Below are positions 18,115 to 27,600 of a DNA stretch of 64,000 nt, one piece after another. The position numbers and the translations under genes are program-made. The DNA is taken from assembly GCF_900590755.1 (NCBI RefSeq), contig NZ_UUOC01000052.1, positions 434,001-498,000 on the forward strand. The letters are read 5' to 3'. The stretch comes from Pseudomonas viridiflava. Its GTDB lineage: Bacteria; Pseudomonadota; Gammaproteobacteria; Pseudomonadales; Pseudomonadaceae. Under the pieces are notes generated by a model. That model was not told where the DNA came from. It made no database searches and was given only the letters and a program-made list of their open reading frames with translations. Within the stretch, counting starts at the first letter, position 1. The number at the start of each line of letters is the position of its first letter.

Positions 18115-18995
18115 TGAGCGCACTCGCACACCAAACCAAATCTGACAGCTTGTCGTTCGCCGAACACTTGGCTGACCTCGCCGTTGATGCGCTGATTGAT
18201 GAGGCGGATCTGTCGCCAAAACCTGCGCTGGTGGATCGCCGGGGCAGCGGGGCGCACAGCGATTTGCACTTGGGTCTGATGCATGCTTCGGCGTTGTCGT
18301 TGTGGCCGATGTTCAAGGAAATGGCCGAAGCCGCCGTTGAATTTGCCGAGATCGGTCAGCCATTGCGCGAAGCTCTTGGGCGTATTGGCCGCGAAGGCGA
18401 GGCGGCGATGCTGCGCACCACCGGCGGCGTAAACACTCACCGAGGTGCGATCTGGGCTTTGGGCCTGCTGGTCACCGCCGCCGCGCTTGAGCCGGACAAT
18501 TGCAGCGCTGCGCAGTTGACTTTGCGTGCCGCAAAACTCGCCTTGATCGAGGACCGCAATCTGGTCGCGCAGCCCAGCCACGGTGCGCAAGTGGCCAAGC
18601 GTTACGGGGCCATGGGCGCCAAAGAGCAGGCGCAGTTGGGCTTCCCCGCGGTCATGCAAAAAGGCCTGCCGCAGCTGCATCGCAGCCGCGCAAACGCCAA
18701 TGGCGAGCAGAACGCGCGGCTGGATGCCTTGCTGGCAATCATGACCCAGCTGGCTGACACCTGCGTGTTGTATCGCGCCGGGCTAGACGGTCTGCACGCC
18801 ATGCAGCAGGGCGCGCAACGGGTGCTGGACGCTGGCGGTAGCGCGAGCCTGGCGGGTCGGCGCTGCCTGCATGAGCTGGATCAGCAGTTGTTGCAGCTCA
18901 ACGCATCACCCGGTGGCGCAGCGGATTTGCTCGCCGCGTGCCTATTCATCGATAGCCTTGAGCCTGCGCTCGGCTGTGAATCGAGGAGTGTTTGA
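18114..18995 (+). CDS. mdcB: Triphosphoribosyl-dephospho-CoA synthase
   Basis: Makes 2'-(5''-triphosphoribosyl)-3'-dephospho-CoA, precursor of the prosthetic group of the carrier protein MdcC. Its CitG/MdcB-type sequence includes PALVDRRGSGAHSDLHLGLM and TGGVNTHRGAIWALGLL in 293 residues. The ATG at 18114 has AGGAG six bases upstream; the GTG three bases earlier is less well placed. It overlaps the mdcA stop. Confidence 0.93.
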   Translation: MSALAHQTKSDSLSFAEHLADLAVDALIDEADLSPKPALVDRRGSGAHSDLHLGLMHASALSLWPMFKEMAEAAVEFAEIGQPLREALGRIGREGEAAMLRTTGGVNTHRGAIWALGLLVTAAALEPDNCSAAQLTLRAAKLALIEDRNLVAQPSHGAQVAKRYGAMGAKEQAQLGFPAVMQKGLPQLHRSRANANGEQNARLDALLAIMTQLADTCVLYRAGLDGLHAMQQGAQRVLDAGGSASLAGRRCLHELDQQLLQLNASPGGAADLLAACLFIDSLEPALGCESRSV

Positions 18996-18997
18996 TC

Positions 18998-19297
18998 ATG
19001 GAAACCCTGTCTTTTGAATTCCCCGCCGGGCAGCCTCCCCTCGGACGCGCGCTGGTGGGCTGTGTCGGTTCTGGTGACCTGGAAGTCCTGCTTGAGCCTG
19101 GCGTGCCCGGCAAGTTGTCGATCAACGTCGTGACCTCGGTGAACGGTGCATCTGCGCGGTGGCAGCATCTGTTCGAGCGCATGTTCGACGGCCAGACGCC
19201 GCCTGCGCTGGCCATTGATATTCACGACTTCGGCGCGACCCCCGGTGTCGTGCGTTTGCGTCTGGAGCAAGGTTTCGAGGAGATCGGCCATGACTGA
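18998..19297 (+). CDS. mdcC: Malonate decarboxylase acyl carrier protein (delta subunit)
   Basis: Small carrier whose serine bears the phosphoribosyl-dephospho-CoA group. The protein is 99 residues and contains GSGDLEVLLEP, where the serine of GSGD is the expected attachment site. The ATG at 18998 lies nine bases after GAGGAG; an in-frame TTG at 18992 is too close to the ribosome site. It overlaps mdcD by 8 nt. Confidence 0.93.
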   Translation: METLSFEFPAGQPPLGRALVGCVGSGDLEVLLEPGVPGKLSINVVTSVNGASARWQHLFERMFDGQTPPALAIDIHDFGATPGVVRLRLEQGFEEIGHD

Positions 19298-20156
19298 TAG
19301 CGCCCGCTTGCTCCAGCAACACAGCTTTGTCGAACTCGGCGCCCGTCAGCGTGCGAAAGCGTTGCTGGATGAGGGCAGTTTTCGTGAACTCATCAGCCCG
19401 TTTGATCGCGCCATGTCGCCCTGGCTGATCCAGCAAGGCATCGTCGCTCAGGCCGATGATGGCGTGATTGTCGCCAAAGGCACGGTCGGTGGTTTGCCGG
19501 TGGTAATCGCCGCCATCGAAGGCGCTTTTCAAGGCGGCAGCATGGGTGAAGTCGGCGGCGCAAAAATGGCCGGCGCACTGGAGCTGGCCGCTGAAGATAA
19601 CCGCAACGGCATCCCCACGGCCGCTATTCTGCTGCTGGAAACCGGTGGCGTGCGCTTGCAGGAAGCCAACCTCGGGCTGGCGGCGATTGCCGAGATTCAC
19701 GCCGCTATCGTCGACCTGCGCCAGTATCAGCCGGTGATTGGTGTGGTGGCGGGCAGCGTCGGCTGTTTCGGCGGCATGTCCATCGCGGCGGGCCTGTGCA
19801 GCTACTTGCTGGTCACTCAGGAAGCGCGACTCGGCTTGAACGGCCCGCAAGTGATCGAGCAGGAAGCGGGCATCGAAGAATACGACTCTCGCGACCGGCC
19901 CTTCATCTGGAGCCTGACTGGCGGCGAACAACGTTTTGCCAGCCATCTGGTGGACGGCTTCGCAGCGGACGATGTGCAGGCGATTCGTGAACAGGTCACG
20001 GGCTGGGTCAGCCTCGGTGTGCCAGCGCAAGACCGCAGTGGCCAGCACGAGCTGTTCCTGCAACGTCTGGCGCGGCTGGACACTACCTCGCAAATCGATC
20101 CGCAGACCGTGCGCGAGCTGTATCAAGACGAACTGCATAAAGGAGTAAAGTCATGA
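19290..20156 (+). CDS. mdcD: Malonate decarboxylase beta subunit
   Basis: Forms with MdcE the carboxyltransferase-like decarboxylase that releases CO2 from malonyl-ACP. It starts MTDSARLLQQHSFVELGARQ, 288 residues, with the crotonase-type glycine-rich stretches EGAFQGGSMGEVGGAKM and GSVGCFGGMSIAAGLCSYL. The frame is open further upstream, but the family length and the overlap with mdcC favour 19290. It shares ATGA with mdcE. Confidence 0.95.
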   Translation: MTDSARLLQQHSFVELGARQRAKALLDEGSFRELISPFDRAMSPWLIQQGIVAQADDGVIVAKGTVGGLPVVIAAIEGAFQGGSMGEVGGAKMAGALELAAEDNRNGIPTAAILLLETGGVRLQEANLGLAAIAEIHAAIVDLRQYQPVIGVVAGSVGCFGGMSIAAGLCSYLLVTQEARLGLNGPQVIEQEAGIEEYDSRDRPFIWSLTGGEQRFASHLVDGFAADDVQAIREQVTGWVSLGVPAQDRSGQHELFLQRLARLDTTSQIDPQTVRELYQDELHKGVKS

Positions 20157-20953
20157 GCGCTTCCCAACGGGGTTTGAACTGGTTCAAGGCGCTCAGTGCC
20201 AACGCGGCCGAAGTGGTGGGTTTGCCCCATTCGATCAAGGCGGCCGACGCCGTATTGGGCAATCAACCGGTACGTTTTCTGGCGGTGGTGGCGGATGCCG
20301 ACAACCGCTTCCCCCGCGCCCGCAGTGGTGAAGTCGGGCTGCTGGAAGGCTGGGGGCTGGCCAAGGTCGTGGACTCGGCCATCGAACTGGACCGCGAGAC
20401 CGAACACAAGCGGGCTTTGATCGCTATCGTGGATGTGCCGAGCCAGGCCTATGGTCGGCGCGAAGAAGCACTGGGCATTCATCAGGCCTTGGCGGGGGCG
20501 GTGGACAGTTATGCCCGCGCGCGCCTGGCCGGTCACCCGGTGATCGCTCTGCTGGTGGGCAAGGCGATGTCCGGGGCATTTCTCGCTCACGGTTATCAAG
20601 CCAATCGGCTGATTGCCCTGCGTGATCCGGGCGTCATGGTGCATGCCATGGGCAAGGAGTCAGCAGCCCGCGTGACGCTGCGCAGTGTCGACGAGCTGGA
20701 AAAACTCGCCGCCAGCATCCCGCCCATGGCGTATGACATCGAGAATTACGCCAGCCTGGGTCTGCTCTGGGAAACCCTCTCGGTGAGCCAGATTGAGCAA
20801 CCGTCTGCGGCAGATATCAGCCATGTTCAGGATGTGTTGCAGAGCGCCATTCAGGACGTGCAGGTCACCGGCAATGACCTGAGCAGCCGACTCGGCGCGA
20901 GTAATCGTCAGGCTTCGTCGAAAGTCCGCGAACTGCTGCGGGCGCAGTGGTAA
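20153..20953 (+). CDS. mdcE: Malonate decarboxylase gamma subunit
   Basis: Partner of MdcD in the decarboxylase. The 266-residue protein shows VDVPSQAYGRREEALGIHQ and LLVGKAMSGAFLAHGYQANR, typical of MdcE. Its start overlaps the mdcD stop by 4 nt (ATGA), and mdcG begins on the base after its stop. Such overlaps imply tightly coupled translation of the complex. Confidence 0.95.
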   Translation: MSASQRGLNWFKALSANAAEVVGLPHSIKAADAVLGNQPVRFLAVVADADNRFPRARSGEVGLLEGWGLAKVVDSAIELDRETEHKRALIAIVDVPSQAYGRREEALGIHQALAGAVDSYARARLAGHPVIALLVGKAMSGAFLAHGYQANRLIALRDPGVMVHAMGKESAARVTLRSVDELEKLAASIPPMAYDIENYASLGLLWETLSVSQIEQPSAADISHVQDVLQSAIQDVQVTGNDLSSRLGASNRQASSKVRELLRAQW

Positions 20954-21580
20954 ATGAACGCTGATCTGGCAGTGCTGCCCCACGATTTGTTGTGGGGTAT
21001 GCCTGTGTCTGCCTTGCCTGCCGATGCGCCGGACTGGGTGATTGAGGCGGTACGCCTTGAACATCCGGTAGTGGTCCGGCGTTCGCTGGCGCCACGAGCG
21101 CTTGTCCCCGTGGGTATTCGCGGTCCGCGCCGTGAGCAACGGTACGCGGCGCTGATGCCACGGGCCGCGATTGAGCGTTGCGTGCGTCCTGAGCAGTTGA
21201 CTCATCTTCGCGGCCAGCAGGATTGGCCCGCACTCCAGGCGCTTGATCATGTTCGTCCATTGATGGATTTGCTGGCGTTGACCTGGGGCGTGAGCGGCAG
21301 CGCGGGTTTCGAGTTGGCCAGCGGTTTACCAGCCCTGCACCAGAACAGTGATCTGGATTTGATTGTGCGCACAACGCGCTTTGTCAGCCGAGATTGGGCG
21401 GCCGAACTGGTGCAGATTCTGGACCGCGCCGTGTGCCGCATCGATGTGCAACTACAAACCCCTTTTGGCGCCCTGGCACTGCGCGAATGGGCAGGCGCTT
21501 CGCGTCAGGTGTTGCTCAAAAGCGCACACGGTGCCTGGTTGGTGGATCAGCCGTGGCAACCCGCCGAGGCCTGCGCATGA
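20954..21580 (+). CDS. mdcG: Malonate decarboxylase holo-ACP synthase
   Basis: Transfers the phosphoribosyl-dephospho-CoA group from the MdcB product to MdcC. The 208-residue protein has the nucleotidyltransferase-like motif GSAGFELASGLPALHQNSDLD, where the GS and DLD residues are the expected metal and substrate contacts. It directly follows mdcE and overlaps mdcH by 4 nt. Confidence 0.92.
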   Translation: MNADLAVLPHDLLWGMPVSALPADAPDWVIEAVRLEHPVVVRRSLAPRALVPVGIRGPRREQRYAALMPRAAIERCVRPEQLTHLRGQQDWPALQALDHVRPLMDLLALTWGVSGSAGFELASGLPALHQNSDLDLIVRTTRFVSRDWAAELVQILDRAVCRIDVQLQTPFGALALREWAGASRQVLLKSAHGAWLVDQPWQPAEACA

Positions 21581-22512
21581 GCAGCTTTTGGGTGTTCCCC
21601 GGCCAGGGCGCGCAGCAGCCGGGCATGTTGCGTCAGTTGGCAGATGAACCGCTGATGCGTGAATACCTGAACGAAGCCAGTGATGTGTTGGGCGAGGACG
21701 TATTGCAGCTCGATACCCCTCAAGCGCTGCAATCGACCCGTGCAGTTCAGTTGTGTTTATTGATCGCGGGGGTGGCCTGCGCCCGTGTGCTGCAGGCCAA
21801 AGGTTGTATGCCTGACATGGTCGCCGGGTTATCGATTGGCGCTTACCCGGCGGCTGTCATTGCTGGTTCGCTGACATTCAGCGACGCCGTCCGGCTGGTG
21901 GCCTTGCGCGGAGAATTGATGCAAAGCGCCTACCCCGAAGGCTATGGCATGACGGCGCTTATCGGGCTGGATCAGGCCACAGTCGAGGCGTTGGTCGCTC
22001 AGGTTCACAGCGCTGCGACACCGGTTTATCTGGCCAATATCAACGCGGAAAATCAGTTCGTGATCGCGGGTAAAGCCGAAGCCATGGCTGAGGTGGCGCG
22101 GCTGGCGAAAGCCGGTGGTGCGGCGACGTTCAAGCGCCTGGCGGTGAGTGTGCCGTCACATTGCGCGCTGCTTGAGCAACCTGCGCAAACCCTTGCCGAA
22201 GCCTTCGCCGGGGTTACGTTGCAAGCGCCAACCGTGCGCTATCTGAGCGGCAGCACAGCGCGACCAATGCTGACTGCCGACAAGCTGCGCGATGACCTTG
22301 CGTTCAACATGTGCCGGGTGATCGATTGGCGCAGCACGCTGCAAACCGTCTACGAGCGGGGCGCTCGTCTGCATATTGAATTCCCGCCGGGCACGGTGTT
22401 GACCGGGCTGGCGCGCAAGGTCTTTGAACAAGGTACGGTCGTCGCTTTTCAAGGTGCCCGGCTGGACAGTCTGGTCGCGTTGTCGCAAGAGGAGGGCAGC
22501 CGCACCCTATAG
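21577..22512 (+). CDS. mdcH: Malonate decarboxylase malonyl-CoA:ACP transacylase
   Basis: Primes the carrier protein with malonyl from malonyl-CoA. FabD-like features are FPGQGAQQPGML at the N-terminus, the GLSIGAYPAAVIAG nucleophile elbow (Ser of GLSIG) and the VSVPSHCALLE histidine region. The 311-residue reading starts at the ATG that overlaps the mdcG stop; the same frame is open back to 21394 but inside mdcG. Confidence 0.93.
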   Translation: MSSFWVFPGQGAQQPGMLRQLADEPLMREYLNEASDVLGEDVLQLDTPQALQSTRAVQLCLLIAGVACARVLQAKGCMPDMVAGLSIGAYPAAVIAGSLTFSDAVRLVALRGELMQSAYPEGYGMTALIGLDQATVEALVAQVHSAATPVYLANINAENQFVIAGKAEAMAEVARLAKAGGAATFKRLAVSVPSHCALLEQPAQTLAEAFAGVTLQAPTVRYLSGSTARPMLTADKLRDDLAFNMCRVIDWRSTLQTVYERGARLHIEFPPGTVLTGLARKVFEQGTVVAFQGARLDSLVALSQEEGSRTL

Positions 22513-22576
22513 AGCCCACTTCTGTTTCGAAGAACAAAAATAACAACTTCGTAAAACAAACTGAGGAATAACAATA

Positions 22577-22975
22577 ATGATTATCTACGGTGTGGCGTTT
22601 CTCGCTTTTTGTACCTTGGCCGGTGTTTTCATCGGTGAACTCTTGGGCAAATTGATTGGCGTACCCGCCAACGTCGGTGGGGTTGGCATCGCAATGCTGC
22701 TGCTGATCGGGTTGGGCAGCTACCTCAGCAAACGCGGTCTGTTCGACAGCACTTCCGCCAAGGGCGTCGAGTTCTGGAGCGCGGTCTACATCCCTATCGT
22801 GGTCGCCATGGCCGCTCAGCAAAACGTCTACGGTGCCCTCAAGGGCGGACCAATGGCCATTATCGCGGGCACCCTGGCGGTACTCATCGCATTCGCACTG
22901 GTGCCTGTGCTGACCCGAATGGGTAACAAACAGCCTGACAGTCAGCCCACCGTTCCCACCAAGACAGTAGGGTGA
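22577..22975 (+). CDS. madL: Malonate transporter subunit MadL
   Basis: Small subunit of the two-component MadLM malonate importer. Four hydrophobic helices in 132 residues, with the typical GVFIGELLGKLIGVPANVGGVG start region. The ribosome site GAGGAA lies upstream of 22577. The 64-nt gap after mdcH is the widest in the operon but contains no clear terminator. Confidence 0.92.
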   Translation: MIIYGVAFLAFCTLAGVFIGELLGKLIGVPANVGGVGIAMLLLIGLGSYLSKRGLFDSTSAKGVEFWSAVYIPIVVAMAAQQNVYGALKGGPMAIIAGTLAVLIAFALVPVLTRMGNKQPDSQPTVPTKTVG

Positions 22976-22980
22976 ATGCC

Positions 22981-23745
22981 ATGTACGACGCGATGATAAA
23001 AACCATCACCGGTTACGGTCTGATCAGCGGCTTTGCCATTGTCGGCATCACAATGTGGATCGCCTACTGGATCTCCAATACGTTCACCAAAGGACGGCTG
23101 CATGGCTCGGCAATCGCCATTCTGTTGGGGCTGGTGCTGTCATATATCGGCGGTGCCGTGACAGGTGGCAGTAAGGGTATCGTTGATATCCCGTTGCTGG
23201 CAGGTATCGGCTTGCTGGGAGGCGCAATGCTGCGGGACTTCGCCATCGTTGCCACCGCTTTCGGCGTGAGTGTCGAGGAGCTCAAGCGTGCTGGATATGT
23301 CGGCGTGTTTTCGTTGTTCGTGGGAGTGGGAACTTCGTTTATCGCGGGTGTCGGCGTGGCGATGGCTTTCGGCTACACCGATGCGGTCAGCCTGACGACC
23401 ATTGGTGCAGGCGCCGTGACCTACATTGTCGGGCCAGTGACGGGTGCGGCTATCGGTGCAAGTTCGGAAGTCATGGCGCTGTCGATTGCAGCCGGGCTGA
23501 TCAAGGCGATTCTGGTCATGGTGATGACGCCCTTCGTGGCGCCGTTCATTGGCCTGAACAATCCGCGTAGCGCTGTGATTTTCGGCGGTTTGATGGGCAC
23601 TTCAAGTGGCGTAGCGGGTGGATTGGCCGCAACTGATCCGAAGCTGGTCCCTTACGGCTGCCTGACAGCGGCGTTTTACACGGCGCTGGGCTGTCTGCTC
23701 GGGCCGTCTTTGTTGTACCTCATCATGCGCGGGATTATTGGGTAA
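22981..23745 (+). CDS. madM: Malonate transporter subunit MadM
   Basis: Large subunit of the MadLM importer. The 254 residues are almost entirely hydrophobic, with about nine membrane segments rich in Gly and Ala (GAGAVTYIVGPVTGAAIGASS). AGGG eight bases before the ATG at 22981 supports this start over the GTG at 22972, which overlaps the madL stop. It converges on mdcR. Confidence 0.92.
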   Translation: MYDAMIKTITGYGLISGFAIVGITMWIAYWISNTFTKGRLHGSAIAILLGLVLSYIGGAVTGGSKGIVDIPLLAGIGLLGGAMLRDFAIVATAFGVSVEELKRAGYVGVFSLFVGVGTSFIAGVGVAMAFGYTDAVSLTTIGAGAVTYIVGPVTGAAIGASSEVMALSIAAGLIKAILVMVMTPFVAPFIGLNNPRSAVIFGGLMGTSSGVAGGLAATDPKLVPYGCLTAAFYTALGCLLGPSLLYLIMRGIIG

Positions 23746-23796
23746 CGAATAGGCAGGTCGGAGCGGTGCCTTGTCCGGGCCGCTCTTCACACACCA

Positions 23797-24717
23797 TTAA
23801 TCGGCGGCCAACCGATTCGAATACATCCGGCATTCCGCAATCAACGCCAACAGATTCGGGTCCCGTTCCCTGGATTTGAGGAACACCATGCCGATGTGCT
23901 GCTGCATGCAATAGCGCGCCTGGAGCGGGATCAGTTTCACCCGGTTCTCGTAAACCGCCGCGATACGGCCGGGCAGCAGCGCATACCCCACGCCTGAGCT
24001 GACCATGCTCAGCAGCGTGAAGATGTCATTGACCTGCATCGCCACCTTCGGCTCGAACCCCGCCTGCTTGAATACCTGAATCCCGTCACGATGGGTGGCG
24101 AAGCCTTGGGTCAGGGTGATGAAGGTCGACTCTCGCAGGTCGCCAAGGTCAACTTCCTGGTGCTGCGAGAACGGTGAGTCGGCGGGCGCGGCAAGGAAGA
24201 TGTCATCGGAAAACAAAGGCAGATGTTCGCAATCCGGGTCGTTCACGCTTTCATCCAGCGACACCAGAATGGCGTCCACTTCCATGTTTTTCAGCTTGTA
24301 GAACAGATCGATATTGGAGCCCATGATCAGATCGATATTCAGCTCGCTGCGACGGATCTTCAGGCCCATGATCAGCTGTGGCACGGTCTTTACCGTGAGT
24401 GAATACAGCGAACCGAGCCGGAAGCGCGCCGCTGAAAAACCAGCCGCCTGGCGGGTCAGCTCTACCGTGGCGAGCACATCCTGAATCAGCCTCTGTGCGC
24501 GCTCTTCCAGCACATAGGCGCTTTCCAGCGGCGTCAGGTTGCGGCCTTCGTGCTTGAACAGCGGACAGCGCAAGGCGCTTTCCAGCGAATGAATCGCCCG
24601 ATGCACGCTGACGTTACTGGTGTTCAGGTCAGCCGCCGCTTTGGTCAGGTTGCCGGTGCGCATGAAGGCGAGGAATATTTCCAGCTTTTTCAGTGTCAAC
24701 TCATCGTCGATTTGCAT
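23797..24717 (-). CDS. mdcR: LysR-type regulator of malonate use
   Basis: LysR-family activator, probably of the mdc operon. The N-terminal winged helix LTLKKLEIFLAFMRTGNLTKAAADLN is followed by a periplasmic-binding-protein-like effector domain. The start MQIDDEL at 24717 gives 306 residues, the usual length; the frame is open to 24789 but that extension has no family character. It lies convergent to madM at the end of the cluster. Confidence 0.88.
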   Translation of the reverse strand: MQIDDELTLKKLEIFLAFMRTGNLTKAAADLNTSNVSVHRAIHSLESALRCPLFKHEGRNLTPLESAYVLEERAQRLIQDVLATVELTRQAAGFSAARFRLGSLYSLTVKTVPQLIMGLKIRRSELNIDLIMGSNIDLFYKLKNMEVDAILVSLDESVNDPDCEHLPLFSDDIFLAAPADSPFSQHQEVDLGDLRESTFITLTQGFATHRDGIQVFKQAGFEPKVAMQVNDIFTLLSMVSSGVGYALLPGRIAAVYENRVKLIPLQARYCMQQHIGMVFLKSRERDPNLLALIAECRMYSNRLAAD

Positions 24718-24868
24718 GTCGTGAGGCTTCTTTTTGGAGTGCTCCGATTGTGCACACATCGAACGCAGGTCGCTGCAATAAAAACGCAATTGCTAAACCA
24801 TGCCTTGCGCTTTACGTCCTCAACCTAGAGCCTTGCGCAGCGGTTTAGGTCAACGAGGTAGTGTGCGG

Positions 24869-25486
24869 ATGTATTACGGAGAAAAATTCAACGCCTGGTC
24901 GCATCTGGTCGGCGCCGTTCTGGCGTTTGCGGGTGCGCTCTGGCTGTTGGTGATGGCCAGCCTGCAGGGCGACGTGTGGAAGATCGTCAGCATGGCGATT
25001 TACGGCGTGACCCTGGTGGCGTTGTACAGCGCTTCGACGGTGTACCACAGCGTGCGCGGTCGGGCTAAGGTGATCATGCAGAAGGTTGATCACTTTTCGA
25101 TCTATCTGCTGATCGCCGGGAGCTACACGCCGTTCTGTCTGGTGACCCTGCGCGGGCCGTGGGGCTGGACGCTATTTGGCATCGTCTGGGGGCTGGCGGT
25201 GATCGGCATCTTGCAGGAAATAAAACCGCGCTCCGAAGCCCGGATCATGTCGATCGTGATCTACGCAGTGATGGGCTGGATCGTGCTGGTGGCAGTCAAG
25301 CCGCTGATCGCAGCGCTCGGCACGGCAGGCTTTACCTGGCTGGCCGCTGGCGGCGCGTTGTACACCATCGGCATCATCTTCTTTGCCTACGACACCCGCT
25401 TTCGCCACTGGCACGGCATCTGGCATCTGTTCGTGATTGCCGGAAGTTTGCTGCACTTCGTGGCGATTTGTTCTTATGTGTTGTGA
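24869..25486 (+). CDS. Hemolysin III / TrhA-like seven-helix membrane protein
   Basis: PAQR-superfamily membrane protein of 205 residues with seven predicted helices. The conserved histidine and acidic positions are NAWSHLVGAVLA, YSASTVYHS, KVDHFSIYLLIAGSYTPF and HWHGIWHLFVIAGSLLHF. In other bacteria TrhA homologs affect membrane homeostasis, and the hemolysin III name is historical. The start MYYGEKFNAW at 24869 is preferred. It diverges from mdcR by about 150 bp. Confidence 0.88.
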   Translation: MYYGEKFNAWSHLVGAVLAFAGALWLLVMASLQGDVWKIVSMAIYGVTLVALYSASTVYHSVRGRAKVIMQKVDHFSIYLLIAGSYTPFCLVTLRGPWGWTLFGIVWGLAVIGILQEIKPRSEARIMSIVIYAVMGWIVLVAVKPLIAALGTAGFTWLAAGGALYTIGIIFFAYDTRFRHWHGIWHLFVIAGSLLHFVAICSYVL

Positions 25487-25505
25487 GGGCCATCGCTTAA
25501 AGGTC

Positions 25506-25580
25506 GGGAGGAGCGACTTGTTCGCGAAACGATAGCACTGACGACCCTTCTATCGTTTCCGCAACAGGTTGGCTCCTATA
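25506..25580. repeat. REP-like inverted pair after trhA
   Basis: GAAACGATAG and CTATCGTTTC arms with outer sequences GGAGCGACTTGTTCGCG and GCAACAGGTTGGCTCCTA. It is a diverged member unlike the other families in the window. It lies between a convergent gene pair. Confidence 0.65.
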
Positions 25581-25614
25581 ATGAGTTGATCAGCTGGAGC
25601 AATGCGGGATCGAG

Positions 25615-27600
25615 CTAATTCCCCGTAACATCGAACTTGATAGGCACTGTTAACGTGCCTCCCCACTCTCGATTATGGGCAGACCGTATTCCCAGTCGGA
25701 GAACGCCTTCGTAATTATCAACAGGCAGAGCCATCGAGTTGTCTTCGGGGGAATAGCTAAGTGTCCAGTAGTTACTTCGATCATCGCTGATGCAGCTCAC
25801 TGCAGCATTGATAGGATACTCATCCGGGCAACTTCCGTGCTTCAGCGTGCCGCGCAATACGAGTGTGTAAGGCACTCGCTTGGTACCGACGATCATCGTT
25901 GTGAGTTTCGTAAAGGTTTCTTCCGGATGGTAAATAATCATCGTCGGTCCTTCATCTCTACCATACGCGACGAGACCTACAGTATTGATAAGTGGCGGAA
26001 CGGTTATAATGCCCCGTAGAGTAGGCGCTTGGGAGACATTCCATTCGGTCAAGTACTGAACGGTTGGTTTTATGGGTTGGGGAAGGTCAAGGTTGATGAT
26101 GGCTTGCCTTGCGGCGGCGCTATAAGTCAGCCTCCACTTGTCGAAAAATTCCCGCAGATCGCGACCTACTATCCGGCTCGACTGAATCACGAACCAATTT
26201 ATCTTTTTTGCATCGGTAGAAAAATTATTCGCATTGGCTCCTCGGGCATAAGCAACTCTGAAGTCTTTGGCGAGTTGGGCGTGCCAGTCTGGAAATGACG
26301 TATAGAGTTGCGCGAGCATTAATAAGATTTTGTTGTTGGCTTCGTTTTCATCAGCAGGTATATAGGGTAGCCCGTCCATGGCCAGAAAACGCCCTACAGC
26401 TTCCGGATCTGAAGTAACGAATGATCCAAAGTAAGAGCACCGTTCAAGAATCTCTATGCTCTTACCCGTTAGTGTTTGACATGCTTCGAAGGAAAACAAA
26501 TTAACGCTTATCTCAATCAGTTGGCCCCATTTCCAAGCCGGCTGGTTTTGGTGACCATACTCGTGCCAGTCTCCCCAGAAGCTATTGATTCGCTCACCAC
26601 CAAAATTTATTGATATTCTCCCATTGCTGTAGCTTGAGCTGCAGCAGGTGTTGAAGCTTGCTTGGTACATTGACAATGAAGGCCTCTCCAGCGACGAAGG
26701 TTTTACGGTACTAAAGTTTAAGCCATTGAGGTGGTCATAGCTGGAGGTGATAACCAGATGCTCGTGCATCATTGCGTTGATGTTTCTACTCGCATGAGCT
26801 CGCGCAACATCGGCAGGAAAATCAAAAACAGTTCTGCCATTAAATAAGAAAACGTGCCCAGACGGGTCTGGATTCTGTGCAATGTCAGACCACTGGCTGG
26901 GGGAAGTAACCCCATAAATATACAGTGAAGAAGACTTGGCTGGGGGTGAGGTGCTAATCTCGACAAACTTGTTGAAGCTGGTCCAGTTGCTCATATCCTT
27001 ATCGGTGTCTACGCAGGCGAGCATTAACAGGCCGGGGATGGTCGCCCGGTAAACTTGGCTCGTGTTTTTTCTGAGTACCAGTTGATTGATTTGCGATGGG
27101 GTATAGGATGCATCAAAGTCTTTAAATGTATTGGCGGAGCACGTTGTGGTAAGGCTTGGATAGCTTTTGACAGTGACTGTTACTTCATCACCGACAGCCA
27201 TGTAGGTCCGGGTAGGTATATAAATGTTCCGGCGTTGCCACCCTGCTGTGCGTTGCATTTCATTATCTTGCTCCTCAAGTACGGGGATTTTGTATCCCCA
27301 GGCAGACGAGCTATATATCTTTTTGGCTCTGAGTTGCCACATAAAAGTCTCATCGTTGGGGTTGCTCACGATGACGTTATTCTCTGGTGTCACGGTTTTG
27401 CCGTCGTCTGTTGAAAGTGGTGATGGTGTTCTTCCAGTTGGCCCAGAGGGCGCGAGTACCTGGATGTCGTCATATATACCATCGGCCTCGGCTATGGCCG
27501 TATGGCTCCAGAGAACGAAAAGCGCAGCCAGAAATAGGTGGAGGTACTTTTCAGCGATTAATAGAGACGCACGGTTTGAGGTTGATCTGGGCATTTCCAT
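25615..27600 (-). CDS. Secreted M60-family (mucinase-like) metallopeptidase, paralog 2
   Basis: A 661-residue paralog of 14185-16164, similar along its whole length. Signal peptide to about residue 38 (HTAIAEA), zinc motif H346-E347-Y348-G349-H350, and E363 in LIEISVNLFSFEA as probable third ligand. Both copies keep the same conserved cysteines (TTTCSA, FNTCC) and C-terminal block (PINA-V-C, YEGVLRL-IR, WGGTLT-PIK). Being on the same strand and flanking the malonate genes suggests duplication followed by insertion, or transfer in two steps. AT-richer than its neighbours. Confidence 0.82.
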   Translation of the reverse strand: MEMPRSTSNRASLLIAEKYLHLFLAALFVLWSHTAIAEADGIYDDIQVLAPSGPTGRTPSPLSTDDGKTVTPENNVIVSNPNDETFMWQLRAKKIYSSSAWGYKIPVLEEQDNEMQRTAGWQRRNIYIPTRTYMAVGDEVTVTVKSYPSLTTTCSANTFKDFDASYTPSQINQLVLRKNTSQVYRATIPGLLMLACVDTDKDMSNWTSFNKFVEISTSPPAKSSSLYIYGVTSPSQWSDIAQNPDPSGHVFLFNGRTVFDFPADVARAHASRNINAMMHEHLVITSSYDHLNGLNFSTVKPSSLERPSLSMYQASFNTCCSSSYSNGRISINFGGERINSFWGDWHEYGHQNQPAWKWGQLIEISVNLFSFEACQTLTGKSIEILERCSYFGSFVTSDPEAVGRFLAMDGLPYIPADENEANNKILLMLAQLYTSFPDWHAQLAKDFRVAYARGANANNFSTDAKKINWFVIQSSRIVGRDLREFFDKWRLTYSAAARQAIINLDLPQPIKPTVQYLTEWNVSQAPTLRGIITVPPLINTVGLVAYGRDEGPTMIIYHPEETFTKLTTMIVGTKRVPYTLVLRGTLKHGSCPDEYPINAAVSCISDDRSNYWTLSYSPEDNSMALPVDNYEGVLRLGIRSAHNREWGGTLTVPIKFDVTGN

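Noticed and set aside
23746..23796. GAGCGG/CCGCTC hairpin between madM and mdcR
   Set aside because: Stem of six with a long loop and no T tract; too weak to call a terminator.
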